A stretch of 64,000 bases of DNA from contig NZ_BMFC01000003.1 in NCBI RefSeq assembly GCF_014637725.1, forward strand, positions 339,771 to 403,770. The letters are read 5' to 3'. The position numbers were made by a program, and so were the translations under genes. The notes below the pieces were generated by a model. The model was not told the DNA's origin. It saw nothing but the letters and a program-made list of their open reading frames with translations, and did no database searches. This DNA comes from Marivita lacus. Lineage in GTDB: Bacteria > Pseudomonadota > Alphaproteobacteria > Rhodobacterales > Rhodobacteraceae. Of the stretch, positions 25,894-36,181 are shown piece after piece (within the stretch, counting starts at the first letter, position 1; each line of letters starts with the position of its first letter).

Positions 25894-26407
25894 AAGCGGC
25901 AACGAGGCAGCAAAACCCCCGTCAACCGATCCGGTCGGATTTGAAACGCACGACCATGCCGGGTGCATCACTTCCGCGCTTGCCGCAGCCGAGGCGCATT
26001 GCGCGAGCGAAGGACTGCGCTTTACCCCGGTGCGTCGTCAGGCGCTTGAGATTCTGTTGCAGGAACACCGGGCCATCGGCGCTTACGAGATGCTCGACAA
26101 GCTGCGCTCCGCCGGGTTCGGATCGCAACCGCCGGTGGCCTACAGGGCGCTGGAATTTCTTGTCGCGAACGGGTTTGCCCACAAGATCGAACGGCTGAAT
26201 GCCTTTATCGCCTGTGCCCATCCCGGCGCGGTGCATTCGCCCGCCTTCATGATCTGCCGGATGTGCCAATCCGTGGCCGAGGCGCAATCGGCCCCGTCGC
26301 GCAGTGCCTTGGGGGATGCGGCGCGCGCGGCCGGGTTCCAGATCGAACGCACCATGGTCGAGGCCGAGGGCATCTGCCCAAGCTGCGCGGAAAAGGTCGA
26401 TGCATGA
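25889..26407 (+). CDS. zur: Fur-family zinc regulator Zur
   Basis: This 172-residue Fur-family protein has a winged-helix domain (FTPVRRQALEILLQEHRAIG, then PPVAYRALEFLVANGFAHKI), a metal-binding segment with FIACAHPG and the two CxxC motifs CRMC and CPSC that hold structural zinc. It lacks the extra Fur histidine cluster and sits with znu genes, so Zur is the natural call. The ATG at 25889 has AGGAAA upstream and makes a 21-residue N-terminal extension before the first His. The gene overlaps znuC by four bases (ATGA). Autoregulation is likely from the palindrome across its start. Confidence 0.92.
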   Translation: MTSGNEAAKPPSTDPVGFETHDHAGCITSALAAAEAHCASEGLRFTPVRRQALEILLQEHRAIGAYEMLDKLRSAGFGSQPPVAYRALEFLVANGFAHKIERLNAFIACAHPGAVHSPAFMICRMCQSVAEAQSAPSRSALGDAARAAGFQIERTMVEAEGICPSCAEKVDA

Positions 26408-27174
26408 ACCTGATCTCCGTCAACGGCATGAGCGTCGGCTACGGTGCCAACACGGTGTTGCGCAACGTGTCCCTGTCGATCCAACCGGGCGAGATCGTCA
26501 CCATTGTCGGCCCGAACGGGTCGGGCAAGACCACGCTCTTGCGGGCTCTGATCGGCGCAGTGCAACCAGCATCCGGAGAAATTGTCCGCGCGCCCGACCT
26601 GAGGATCGGTTACGTTCCGCAGAAGCTGCATATCGATCCCACGTTGCCAATCACCGTTGAACGATTCCTGCGCCTGCCCGGTGGCCCGTCCAAGGCCGAT
26701 TGCAGGCAGGCGCTGGAGCAGGCGGGGGTGCCGAACCTGTCGCAGCGCCAGATGTCGAGCCTGTCCGGTGGTCAGTTCCAGCGTGTCCTGCTGGCGCGTG
26801 CGCTGATCGAAAAGCCTGATCTGCTGCTGCTGGACGAGGCGACACAGGGGCTGGATCAACCGGGGTCTGCCGCCTTCTACCTGCAGATCGAACGGGTGCG
26901 CCAAAGCACTGGCTGCGCGGTGCTGATGATCAGTCATGAATTGCATGTCGTGATGAGCGCGTCGGACCGGGTGATCTGCCTCAATGGGCATGTCTGTTGC
27001 GAGGGCACCCCGGAGATCGTGTCGGCAGCCCCGGAATACCGCGCCCTGTTCGGCACCGGCACAGGGGGTGCGTTGGCGCTCTACCGTCACGAACACGATC
27101 ACGCGCATGACGAGTCCTGCGACCATGATCATCCGCATCACGACCACACCAAAAAGACCGAGGCAGCCGAATAA
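26404..27174 (+). CDS. znuC: zinc ABC transporter ATP-binding protein ZnuC
   Basis: This 256-residue ATPase has Walker A GPNGSGKTT near residue 37, the signature LSGGQFQR near residue 120 and Walker B LLLLDEATQ near residue 140. After the ABC domain it carries a His/Asp-rich tail (HEHDHAHDESCDHDHPHHDH) that could bind zinc at the cytoplasmic face. The start is at 26404, overlapping the zur stop. The gene overlaps znuB by one base (TAATG), so zur, znuC and znuB form one coupled operon. Confidence 0.95.
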   Translation: MNLISVNGMSVGYGANTVLRNVSLSIQPGEIVTIVGPNGSGKTTLLRALIGAVQPASGEIVRAPDLRIGYVPQKLHIDPTLPITVERFLRLPGGPSKADCRQALEQAGVPNLSQRQMSSLSGGQFQRVLLARALIEKPDLLLLDEATQGLDQPGSAAFYLQIERVRQSTGCAVLMISHELHVVMSASDRVICLNGHVCCEGTPEIVSAAPEYRALFGTGTGGALALYRHEHDHAHDESCDHDHPHHDHTKKTEAAE

Positions 27175-27962
27175 TGCTCGATGATTTCATGACCCGCGCG
27201 GCTTTGGCGGGGCTGGGTGTGGCGCTGGCCGCAGCCCCGTTGGGCAGCTTCGTGGTGTGGCGGCGGATGGCGTATTTCGGCGATGCGACCGCCCATGCGG
27301 CGATCCTTGGCGTGGCCCTGTCTTTGGCCCTGCAGATGCCGATCTTCGCGGGAGCTTTGGCAGTTGCGCTGGCAATGGCGCTGACGGTGACCGTGCTGTC
27401 GGGGCGCGGCTATGCGATGGACACGCTGCTGGGGGTGCTGGCGCATTCCGCGCTGGCCTTCGGGCTTGTGGCGGTGTCCTTCCTGTCGGGCATCCGCATC
27501 GACCTGATGGCGTATCTTTTCGGCGACATTCTGGCTGTGTCACGTTCGGATCTCGTGGTGATCTGGGGTGGGGCGGTTCTGGTCGTGGGGCTGATGGCGT
27601 GGCGCTGGTCGGCATTGCTGACCGCCACGCTGAGCGAAGAGCTTGCCCATGCCAGCGGCATCGACCCGCGTCGCGAGCAGTTGATCCTGACCCTCGCGCT
27701 GGCCATCACCGTGGCCGTTGCGATCAAGGTGGTGGGCGTGCTGCTGATTGCTGCGATGCTGATCATTCCCGCCGCGGCCGCGCGGCCCCTGTCACGCACA
27801 CCCGAACAGATGGCGCTGATGGCAGCGGCGATTGGTGGCCTTTCGGCCATTGCCGGGCTGCATGCGGCCTATGTGTTCGACACACCTGCGGGGCCGTCCA
27901 TTGTCTGCGTGGCGGCGATTCTGTTTCTGAGCACAAGCGTGGTGCGCAGCCTTCGGGCGTGA
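27174..27962 (+). CDS. znuB: zinc ABC transporter permease ZnuB
   Basis: This 262-residue permease has seven or eight hydrophobic segments and the ABC-3 family pattern (GSFVVWRRMAYFGDATAHAAILG near residue 24, abbreviated; then SEELAHASGIDP in the middle and IIPAAAARPLSRTPEQM near residue 200). It forms the membrane channel for zinc with ZnuA and ZnuC. Start codon overlaps the znuC stop. No terminator is evident in the short gap to the convergent gene at 28000. Confidence 0.95.
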   Translation: MLDDFMTRAALAGLGVALAAAPLGSFVVWRRMAYFGDATAHAAILGVALSLALQMPIFAGALAVALAMALTVTVLSGRGYAMDTLLGVLAHSALAFGLVAVSFLSGIRIDLMAYLFGDILAVSRSDLVVIWGGAVLVVGLMAWRWSALLTATLSEELAHASGIDPRREQLILTLALAITVAVAIKVVGVLLIAAMLIIPAAAARPLSRTPEQMALMAAAIGGLSAIAGLHAAYVFDTPAGPSIVCVAAILFLSTSVVRSLRA

Positions 27963-27999
27963 GCGGGAAACCCGGATCGCTGAACCCTGCGGACAGAGA

Positions 28000-29433
28000 T
28001 CAGCGCAGATAGACGGCTGACAGGCGTGCGAGCGGGGCGCCTGCGCCGTCGATCAGGTCCAGCGTCTGCCCCTCCAGCCGCATCTCCACCGTGCGGTCCA
28101 GCACATCGCGCAATCGCCGCTCAAGCGCGTCAAGCGGTGGTGGGCAGGCCATCCTCGTGCTTGCCGCACCGTCGAAGGCAAGCGCGGCACCGTTTGCCGT
28201 ATAGCGCCCGATCATCTGGTTGCACCCGACCGTGGCGCGGAAACGGCTGTCGGGGCCGCTTTGCAAAACGACATGCGGCTCGCGCCGGTTTTCCATCGGG
28301 GCAACCGCGTCGCCCAGCATGGTGTCGATCCGCCAATAGGTGTCGGTCAGCGAGGCCGTCGACACACGAGGCGCGCAGGCCTCGCCCGGGATCACCTTGA
28401 TGAAGCGATCGACGACAAGGCTCATGCGGTCGGGGCCTTCCATCGCCGGGCGCAGGTCAAGCCCGCCTTCGACATGAACCTTGAGCGGCCCACCGGGCGT
28501 GGGTGCGGCATCGAGATAAGCGCGCTCCAGCGCAGGATAATCGCCCTCCTGCGCCACGGGATAGCGGACGCCCGACAGGCATTCCTCGAACAGGGCGGCG
28601 TCGACCCTGTAGGTCATCTGACCCAGCAGGAACATCGCTTGAAGCGGGGTCGGGTCCAGCGATCCGTCGCCGGTCAGGGTGTAGTCCAGTTCGGACATGA
28701 TGGGCGCGCCGGCCATGTCCATCTGGCGCAGGGTGTCGGGGCCGGTGACCTGCCAGAACAGCGGCATGTCCGACGCGCCGTGAAGAACGATGGCGCCGCG
28801 TTCCGGATCGGCATACCAGCGCCCGATCTCGTCACGCCGCAAGGTGCCGTCGGTCCCGCCCAGCCAGTCGCGCCGCAGGTGGTAATATTGCGCAGGCCAG
28901 AGGTCGAGGTGATGGCGGATGCCCTCGCAATCGGCACAGGGCAGCGTGCCCCGGAACGTCGCGGGCAGCCGCAGACCGTGGGCCCCCAGCGAAGGCATGG
29001 CACCGGCGGCGGGTCGCGCCACCATTTTCAGGATCACCTCCACGTTCTCCGGGCCGTTTCCTTGCAGGACAGGGGTGATCGTGTCGGTCATGAACAGAAG
29101 CTGCCCGTCATGTCGGACGCTGGCGCGCAGGGCATACATCCCACGCGGGTCGAGGTCTGACGCGGTGTAGTCGATGGTGAAGTCGAACGGCGACTGTCCC
29201 GCGTTTTCGATCACGGTCCGGCCGAGCACGGTTGCCGGTGCCCCGGCCCGGGCAACGTCTTCGATCACCGCCTCGAACACCACGCCCGGAGGCAGCGCGA
29301 CGCGTTCACGGATCAACGCGGTTCCGCTCAGGCTGTCCGCCGCTGCGGTCGAAACGCCGAACACCGCCGCGATGAAAAGGCAGGCGAGTTTGGTCAGAGG
29401 CCGAAATGAAAGAGTGCCGATGGAGTGTGTCAT
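28000..29433 (-). CDS. YbaY-NlpE-META three-domain envelope protein
   Basis: This 477-residue protein has a signal peptide ending near VSTAAADS. Residues about 33-140 look like the YbaY domain (ALIRERVALPPGVVFEAVIEDV). Residues about 150-260 match the NlpE (copper-homeostasis lipoprotein) fold, including GTLPCADCEGIRHHL with the CxxC pair. Residues about 365-477 match the META/HslJ domain (YWRIDTMLGD and VGCNQMIGRYTANG). The middle part has a short linker with two cysteines. No clean lipobox is seen, so it may be periplasmic and soluble. A link to envelope stress or copper sensing is inferred from NlpE only. Confidence 0.8.
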   Translation of the reverse strand: MTHSIGTLSFRPLTKLACLFIAAVFGVSTAAADSLSGTALIRERVALPPGVVFEAVIEDVARAGAPATVLGRTVIENAGQSPFDFTIDYTASDLDPRGMYALRASVRHDGQLLFMTDTITPVLQGNGPENVEVILKMVARPAAGAMPSLGAHGLRLPATFRGTLPCADCEGIRHHLDLWPAQYYHLRRDWLGGTDGTLRRDEIGRWYADPERGAIVLHGASDMPLFWQVTGPDTLRQMDMAGAPIMSELDYTLTGDGSLDPTPLQAMFLLGQMTYRVDAALFEECLSGVRYPVAQEGDYPALERAYLDAAPTPGGPLKVHVEGGLDLRPAMEGPDRMSLVVDRFIKVIPGEACAPRVSTASLTDTYWRIDTMLGDAVAPMENRREPHVVLQSGPDSRFRATVGCNQMIGRYTANGAALAFDGAASTRMACPPPLDALERRLRDVLDRTVEMRLEGQTLDLIDGAGAPLARLSAVYLR

Positions 29434-29784
29434 GGTCGATCAGCCCTTTGCTCACTTGCAATGGTTTGCGTGACCCGCGACCACGGGTCCAGCCGGCAAG
29501 CCCCAGGTTACCTTGGCCTACCATAGCCCGACGGCGCGAGTGATCCGATACAGGTCATCCAGAACGAATGGCATCGGTATATTCCATTGGAAACTCAGCT
29601 GGTGCAACTGCGCTTTCGCGGGGCACTGTTCCAAGCGAGACAGGCGCCGGAGTATCGAGTGGCCGCGAGCGGCACACTCATACACGCAAGAAACGACCGT
29701 TCCCGACGGACTGCAAAGGCCGTTGGCACAATGACTCACAGCCCTGCGATTGATCGCATCAGCCTGATGATTGCCACGAATAAG
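29434..29784. other. gene-free stretch next to tRNA-Ser
   Basis: About 350 bases without a convincing gene between the envelope protein start and tRNA-Ser. A minus-strand frame runs out of the tRNA through most of it, but has no ribosome site and no recognisable protein. No integrase, att duplication or repeat is visible, although tRNA-Ser genes are frequent integration sites. The promoter for the envelope protein should lie in the left part. Confidence 0.4.
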
Positions 29785-29874
29785 TGGCGGAGAGACAGGG
29801 ATTCGAACCCTGGGTGGAGTTGCCCCCACAACGGTTTTCGAGACCGCCCCGTTCGACCACTCCGGCACCTCTCC
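29785..29874 (-). tRNA. tRNA-Ser (CGA anticodon)
   Basis: A complete 90-base class II tRNA reads on the minus strand. Acceptor GGAGAGG pairs with TCTCTCC; the anticodon stem encloses the loop CTCGAAA with anticodon CGA; a long variable arm GTGGGGGCAACTCCAC and the T-loop GTTCGAATCCC follow. Discriminator G and CCA are encoded. It decodes UCG. Confidence 0.97.
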
Positions 29875-30021
29875 GCGGGGATCTGGAGGGGCGTTTAGCT
29901 TTTGTGTCAGACCTGTGCAACCTCTATTTCACGCCAAATGTGTGCGATGCTGATTGCGCCTGCGGGTTGGAATTGACCCGGCGTCGACATAGGTAAGGTA
30001 TGAGAGGCTTGGAGGATCGGA

Positions 30022-30843
30022 ATGTTCGCGAATATGCTGAAGGTGGCGGCAACCGGATTGGCGGTGTGCACGTGGTCCCTGCCTGCATGGGCCACTCCGA
30101 CGAACGATCTTCTGGGCGCGCTCGGTGTGCCTCAGATCGTGCAGATCATGCGCGAAGAAGGCATGGAATACGGCGAGACGCTTGCCAGCGACATGGTGCC
30201 GGGCGGCGGGACCGCCGGCTGGAGCGCCACGGTCGACCGGATCTACGATCCCGAGCGCATGCTGACGACGGTGCAAGAGGTGTTTGCCGCCGAGTTTGGC
30301 GATGCCGAAACCGAAGACCTTATGGCCTTTTTCACCTCCCAGACCGGACAACAGATCGTCAGCCTCGAACTCAGCGCCCGCGGCGCGATGCGCGAACAGG
30401 AGATCGAGGACGCGGCGCGCGCCGCCTATCTCGACCTGAGAGGCACGTCTTCCGAACCTCTCGAAGCGATATCCGACTTTGTCGAGGTCAATGATCTGGT
30501 CGAGTTGAACCTCGTGGGGGCGCTCAACGCCAACTACATGTTCTACCTGGGTCTCGTGGATGGCGGTGCCCTGCGGATGAGCGAGACGGACATTCTTGCC
30601 GAGGTCTGGTCTGCCGAGGATGAAACCCGCGCCGACACGCGCGAATGGGTCTATGCGTTCCTGCTGATGGCCTACCGCCCGCTCGAAGACGGGGTGATCG
30701 AAGACTACACGGACCTGTCCCGCACCGATGCGGGTCGCGCCCTCAACCGGGCGCTCTTTGCGGGCTTCAACCGGATGTATGACGACATTTCCTATGCGCT
30801 TGGCATCGCCGTGGCGCGGGAAATGCAGGTGCAGGAACTCTAG
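30022..30843 (+). CDS. DUF2059 domain exported protein
   Basis: This 273-residue protein has a signal peptide (MLKVAATGLAVCTWSLPAWA) and a helical DUF2059 domain, visible in residues 65-125 (ERMLTTVQEVFAAEFGDAE and LMAFFTSQTGQQIVSLEL). The rest is acidic and helical. DUF2059 proteins are exported and of unknown function. It is a lone gene; a promoter and a hairpin for rplU lie in the gap after it. Confidence 0.85.
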   Translation: MFANMLKVAATGLAVCTWSLPAWATPTNDLLGALGVPQIVQIMREEGMEYGETLASDMVPGGGTAGWSATVDRIYDPERMLTTVQEVFAAEFGDAETEDLMAFFTSQTGQQIVSLELSARGAMREQEIEDAARAAYLDLRGTSSEPLEAISDFVEVNDLVELNLVGALNANYMFYLGLVDGGALRMSETDILAEVWSAEDETRADTREWVYAFLLMAYRPLEDGVIEDYTDLSRTDAGRALNRALFAGFNRMYDDISYALGIAVAREMQVQEL

Positions 30844-30855
30844 TCGCGAAACGCG

Positions 30856-30884
30856 TTGACAAATGCGGCACGGGATTCCATAAG
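30856..30884 (+). promoter_or_regulatory. sigma70-type promoter candidate for rplU-rpmA
   Basis: TTGACA at 30856-30861, a 17-base spacer and CATAAG at 30879-30884. The -35 is a perfect consensus match and the -10 four of six. It starts 13 bases after the DUF2059 stop. Transcription would begin near 30892 and give a leader of about 140 bases with a terminator-like hairpin. Confidence 0.7.
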
Positions 30885-30895
30885 CCGCCCACATG

Positions 30896-30954
30896 AAAGT
30901 CGGGGCTTCGGTCCCGCCTTTTGTTTTTTATGATAACGATGTCCCGAACGGGGC
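30896..30954 (+). promoter_or_regulatory. attenuator-like leader of rplU
   Basis: CGGGGC (30901-30906), a TTCG loop and GTCCCG (30911-30916) form a hairpin, extended by AAAG and CTTT outside a mismatch, and followed by TTTTGTTTTTT (30919-30929), an intrinsic terminator shape. Downstream, GTCCCG (30941-30946) and CGGGGC (30949-30954) recur in reverse order. Either downstream copy can pair with the opposite upstream copy and disrupt the terminator. The layout suggests feedback control of L21 and L27. It could instead simply end the DUF2059 message. Confidence 0.5.
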
Positions 30955-31033
30955 ACGCTGTTCGAGGCGGATCACTGATCCGAAAACACCGCAAAGCGGG
31001 GCCACAGAACGCGGTGACAAAGGAAAAGATACG

Positions 31034-31669
31034 ATGTTCGCGGTGATGAAAACCGGCGGCAAGCAATACAAGGTCCAATCGGGCGACATATTGCGGGTCG
31101 AGAAACTGGCTGCCGATGCAGGCGAAAAAGTCCAGTTCAATGAAATTCTGATGCTGGGTGGCGACACGGTTGTGGTCGGCGCACCGATGGTCGACGGCGC
31201 TGCCGTTCAGGCCGAGGTCGTGGACCAGATCAAGGGCGAAAAGGTCATCAATTTCGTCAAGCGCCGCCGGAAGCACAGCTCCAAGCGGACCAAGGGCCAC
31301 CGTCAGAAGCTCACCCTCGTGCGTGTGACGGAGATCCTTGCCACGGGTGCGGACAAGACAGGCATCAAGGCAGCGATCGGTTCTGGTTCGGTTGCAGGCG
31401 TGGCCGTTGCCGCAGCTGCACCCAAGAAAGCCGCGGCTCCCAAAGCCGAAGCTGCAGCGACCGCCTCTGGCGCGGATGACCTCAAGCTGCTGTCTGGCGT
31501 TGGCCCGGCGCTCGAGAAGAAACTGATCGAAGCGGGTGTGACCAGCTTTGCCCAGATCGCAGCCTGGACGGATGCAGACGTCGAAGAGTTCGGCGAAAAG
31601 CTGTCCTTCAAGGGCCGGATCGAGCGTGAAGGCTGGATCGAACAAGCCAAAGAACTGGCATCGAAGTAA
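31034..31669 (+). CDS. rplU: 50S ribosomal protein L21 with C-terminal HhH extension
   Basis: Residues 1-103 are L21: MFAVMKTGGKQYKVQSGDIL, then RRRKHSSKRTKGHRQ. About residues 115-145 are an Ala/Lys/Pro linker, and residues about 152-211 hold a helix-hairpin-helix motif domain (LKLLSGVGPALEKKLIEAG) that is not part of standard L21, making 211 residues against about 103 normally. This fusion is common in Rhodobacterales. Start at 31034 has AGGAAAAG upstream; the frame is open further up to 30893, but with no ribosome site. The stop overlaps the rpmA ribosome-binding site. Confidence 0.95.
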   Translation: MFAVMKTGGKQYKVQSGDILRVEKLAADAGEKVQFNEILMLGGDTVVVGAPMVDGAAVQAEVVDQIKGEKVINFVKRRRKHSSKRTKGHRQKLTLVRVTEILATGADKTGIKAAIGSGSVAGVAVAAAAPKKAAAPKAEAAATASGADDLKLLSGVGPALEKKLIEAGVTSFAQIAAWTDADVEEFGEKLSFKGRIEREGWIEQAKELASK

Positions 31670-31681
31670 GGAGACTGACCC

Positions 31682-31951
31682 ATGGCACATAAAAAAGCAG
31701 GCGGTTCATCCCGCAACGGTCGTGACTCTGCCGGACGCCGCCTTGGCGTCAAACTCTACGGTGGCCAGTCCGCGATCCCCGGCAACATCATCGTGCGTCA
31801 GCGCGGAACCAAGTTCTGGCCGGGCGAAGGCGTTGGTATTGGCAGGGATCACACGATCTTTGCAACCGTTGACGGCAACGTGACCTTCCACAAGGGCCTC
31901 AAGGGCCGCACCTTCATTTCGGTTCTGCCAACGGCGGAGGCCGCCGAGTAA
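31682..31951 (+). CDS. rpmA: 50S ribosomal protein L27
   Basis: This 89-residue protein has [20 protein letters not shown] at the start and is standard L27 length. The N-terminus reaches the peptidyl-transferase centre. The ribosome-binding site TAAGGAG is formed partly from the rplU stop codon, so the two are translated from one mRNA. A GC-rich hairpin follows 25 bases after the stop. Confidence 0.98.
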   Translation: MAHKKAGGSSRNGRDSAGRRLGVKLYGGQSAIPGNIIVRQRGTKFWPGEGVGIGRDHTIFATVDGNVTFHKGLKGRTFISVLPTAEAAE

Positions 31952-31976
31952 GCCGACCTGAGGGTTTTGAAAATCT

Positions 31977-32004
31977 GGGGGATCGGCACCGCTGCCGGTC
32001 CCCC
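31977..32004 (+). terminator. hairpin after rpmA
   Basis: GGGGGATCGGCA and TGCCGGTCCCCC make a 12-base-pair stem (one wobble) with a CCGC loop. Only a short T-containing stretch follows, so termination may be partial; the GNAT gene starts 49 bases later and could be read through. Confidence 0.65.
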
Positions 32005-32053
32005 ATTCCGTTTCGACGGGGGCCTGCCTATATCTGCGATGAGGAGAGAGCAG

Positions 32054-32599
32054 ATGAACGTAGAGACCATCACCGAATTCAACCAGCCCGTCGTTCAGGC
32101 GGATCGCTTCCGCCTGCGCCCGCTGCAACTGTCGGATGTCGGATTGATCGAATATTACGCCAGCGACAAACGCGTGGCGACGATGACGACCTCGATCCCG
32201 CATCCGTTCCCGCCCGGTGCGGCGCAGGCCTTTGTCGACCGCAGCCTGTCGCCCAGCCGCGAGGACGATGTCTGGGTCATCGACGGAACCGCAGGCGGCG
32301 GGTCCGAGGTGATGGGCGTGATCGCGTTGGCGCGGATGGATCGCAACCAGTCCGAGGTCGGATACTGGGTCGCGCCGCCGTTCTGGAATACCGGTCTTGC
32401 CTCCGAAGCGGTCGAGGCGCTGGTCACGGCCAACCCGCTTGGCAACGAGACGATGTTCGCAAGCGTCTTTCAGGACAACCCGGCCTCGGCCCGTGTCCTG
32501 ACGCATTGTGGATTTGAATATATCGGCGACGCGGAGTCCTTTTCCGTCGCCCGCAACACAACGGTCAAAACCTGGACCTATCTCAAACGTATGGGCTGA
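32054..32599 (+). CDS. GNAT family N-acetyltransferase
   Basis: This 181-residue protein has RFRLRPLQLSDVGLIEYY at the start and the acetyl-CoA domain segment VGYWVAPPFWNTGLASEAVEAL, then FASVFQDNPASARVLTHCGF near the end. This matches the RimJ/RimL-type GNAT fold (Acetyltransf_3). The target amine is unknown; its place between rpmA and obgE might suggest a ribosome-linked target, which is inference. Start 32054 has GAGGAGAG upstream. Confidence 0.88.
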   Translation: MNVETITEFNQPVVQADRFRLRPLQLSDVGLIEYYASDKRVATMTTSIPHPFPPGAAQAFVDRSLSPSREDDVWVIDGTAGGGSEVMGVIALARMDRNQSEVGYWVAPPFWNTGLASEAVEALVTANPLGNETMFASVFQDNPASARVLTHCGFEYIGDAESFSVARNTTVKTWTYLKRMG

Positions 32600-32649
32600 C
32601 GCGCGGATGCAAACCCGGTAGACCGCGCAGGGGCTCGATCAAAGGCTGA

Positions 32650-34781
<2,132 letters not shown>

Positions 34782-34795
34782 TCGGCCTTTTCACG

Positions 34796-34810
34796 TTCCA
34801 AATACGCATT
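34796..34810 (-). repeat. AATGCGTATTTGGAA intergenic motif, copy 1
   Basis: On the minus strand this reads AATGCGTATTTGGAA, and matches the plus-strand motif at 45523-45537 at 14 of 15 bases. It lies between proB and proA. I recall similar sequences in other Rhodobacteraceae intergenic regions, but cannot confirm this here. Confidence 0.5.
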
Positions 34811-34835
34811 TTCGACCTCTGCAAGGGTACCTCCG

Positions 34836-36101
34836 ATGAAAGACCTCACAGACATCCCCGCACTCATGCATGACATCGGCGCACGCGCCAAGGCAGCGGC
34901 ACGGGACCTGGCCTTCGCCCCATCCGAGAGCAAGCGGACAGCGCTCATAGAGGCGGCAGAGGCGGTCTGGGCGAACCGTGCAACACTCATCGAGGCCAAC
35001 GCCAAGGACCTTGACTACGGCCGCGACAAGGGCCTGTCGGATGCGATGATGGACCGGCTGCTGCTCAACGAGGACCGCATTCGCGGCATCGTCGATGGGT
35101 TGCGCGCGGTCGCCGAGCAGACCGACCCGGTTGGCGCCGTCATCACCGAATGGGACCGTCCATCGGGCCTGCACATCAAGCGGGTCCGCACGCCGCTGGG
35201 TGTGATCGGCGTGATCTACGAATCCCGCCCCAACGTGACCGCGGATGCGGGCGCCCTTTGCCTCAAGGCAGGCAACGCGGTGATCCTGCGCGGCGGATCG
35301 GAAAGCTTCCATTCCTCAAGCGCGATCCATGCCTGCCTCGTCGAAGGTCTGCGCAAGGCGGGCCTGCCCGAAGATGCGATCCAGCTTGTGCCCACCCGAG
35401 ACCGCGAAGCGGTGAGCGAAATGCTGACCATGACCGATTTCATCGACGTGATCGTGCCTCGGGGCGGCAAGGGTCTTGTCGGTCTTGTCCAGCGCGAGGC
35501 CCGCGTGCCGGTCTTTGCCCATCTCGAAGGCATCGTGCACATCTATGTCGATGCCGACGCGGACCCGGTCAAGGCGCTGAACGTGGTGCTGAACGCCAAG
35601 ACCCGGCGCACCGGCATCTGCGGTGCAGCTGAATGCCTGCTGATCCACAAGGATGTGGTCGGCACCATCGGGCAGGGCGTCATCAAGGCACTGCTGAAAG
35701 CGGGTGTCGAAGTGCGCGCCGATGAAACCCTGCGCGCCATCGACGGCACCGTGGCGGCCAGCGAGGACGATTGGGGCTGCGAATACCTCGACAGCATCAT
35801 CGCGGCCAAGGTGGTGGACGATCTGGATGCCGCCATCGCCCATATCAACACCTACAGTTCGAACCACACCGATTGCATCCTGACCGAGAACGACAGGTCG
35901 GCGGACAGGTTCTTCGAACGGATCGACAGCGCCATCCTGATGCGCAACGCCTCGACCCAGTTCGCCGATGGCGGCGAATTCGGCATGGGCGCCGAGATCG
36001 GGATTGCCACGGGCAAGATGCACGCGCGCGGGCCGGTCGGGGCGGAACAGCTCACCAGCTTCAAATACATCGTGACCGGCGACGGCACGACGCGGACCTG
36101 A
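34836..36101 (+). CDS. proA: glutamate-5-semialdehyde dehydrogenase (gamma-glutamyl phosphate reductase)
   Basis: This 421-residue enzyme reduces gamma-glutamyl phosphate to the semialdehyde using NADPH. It has the ALDH-like fold, with [20 protein letters not shown] and the catalytic cysteine in [13 protein letters not shown] near residue 262, then [12 protein letters not shown]. It follows proB with a 54-base gap, completing the proline pathway except proC. Confidence 0.97.
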   Translation: MKDLTDIPALMHDIGARAKAAARDLAFAPSESKRTALIEAAEAVWANRATLIEANAKDLDYGRDKGLSDAMMDRLLLNEDRIRGIVDGLRAVAEQTDPVGAVITEWDRPSGLHIKRVRTPLGVIGVIYESRPNVTADAGALCLKAGNAVILRGGSESFHSSSAIHACLVEGLRKAGLPEDAIQLVPTRDREAVSEMLTMTDFIDVIVPRGGKGLVGLVQREARVPVFAHLEGIVHIYVDADADPVKALNVVLNAKTRRTGICGAAECLLIHKDVVGTIGQGVIKALLKAGVEVRADETLRAIDGTVAASEDDWGCEYLDSIIAAKVVDDLDAAIAHINTYSSNHTDCILTENDRSADRFFERIDSAILMRNASTQFADGGEFGMGAEIGIATGKMHARGPVGAEQLTSFKYIVTGDGTTRT

Positions 36102-36181
36102 GGGGTTGTCGTCGCGCAAATCGGCTGCTACCTGACATTAGCTAATCCGATACTTTTACTCGGAAAACTCGTGAGGCAGCA

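Noticed and set aside
29518..29868. Minus-strand frame across tRNA-Ser and the adjacent gap, possible integrase remnant
   Set aside because: Its first part is the tRNA sequence itself and the rest shows no integrase motif or att duplication.
30893..31033. In-frame extension of rplU to an upstream ATG
   Set aside because: It would add 47 residues unlike any L21 and has no ribosome site, while 31034 has AGGAAAAG and the conserved MFAVMK start. The region is better read as a leader.
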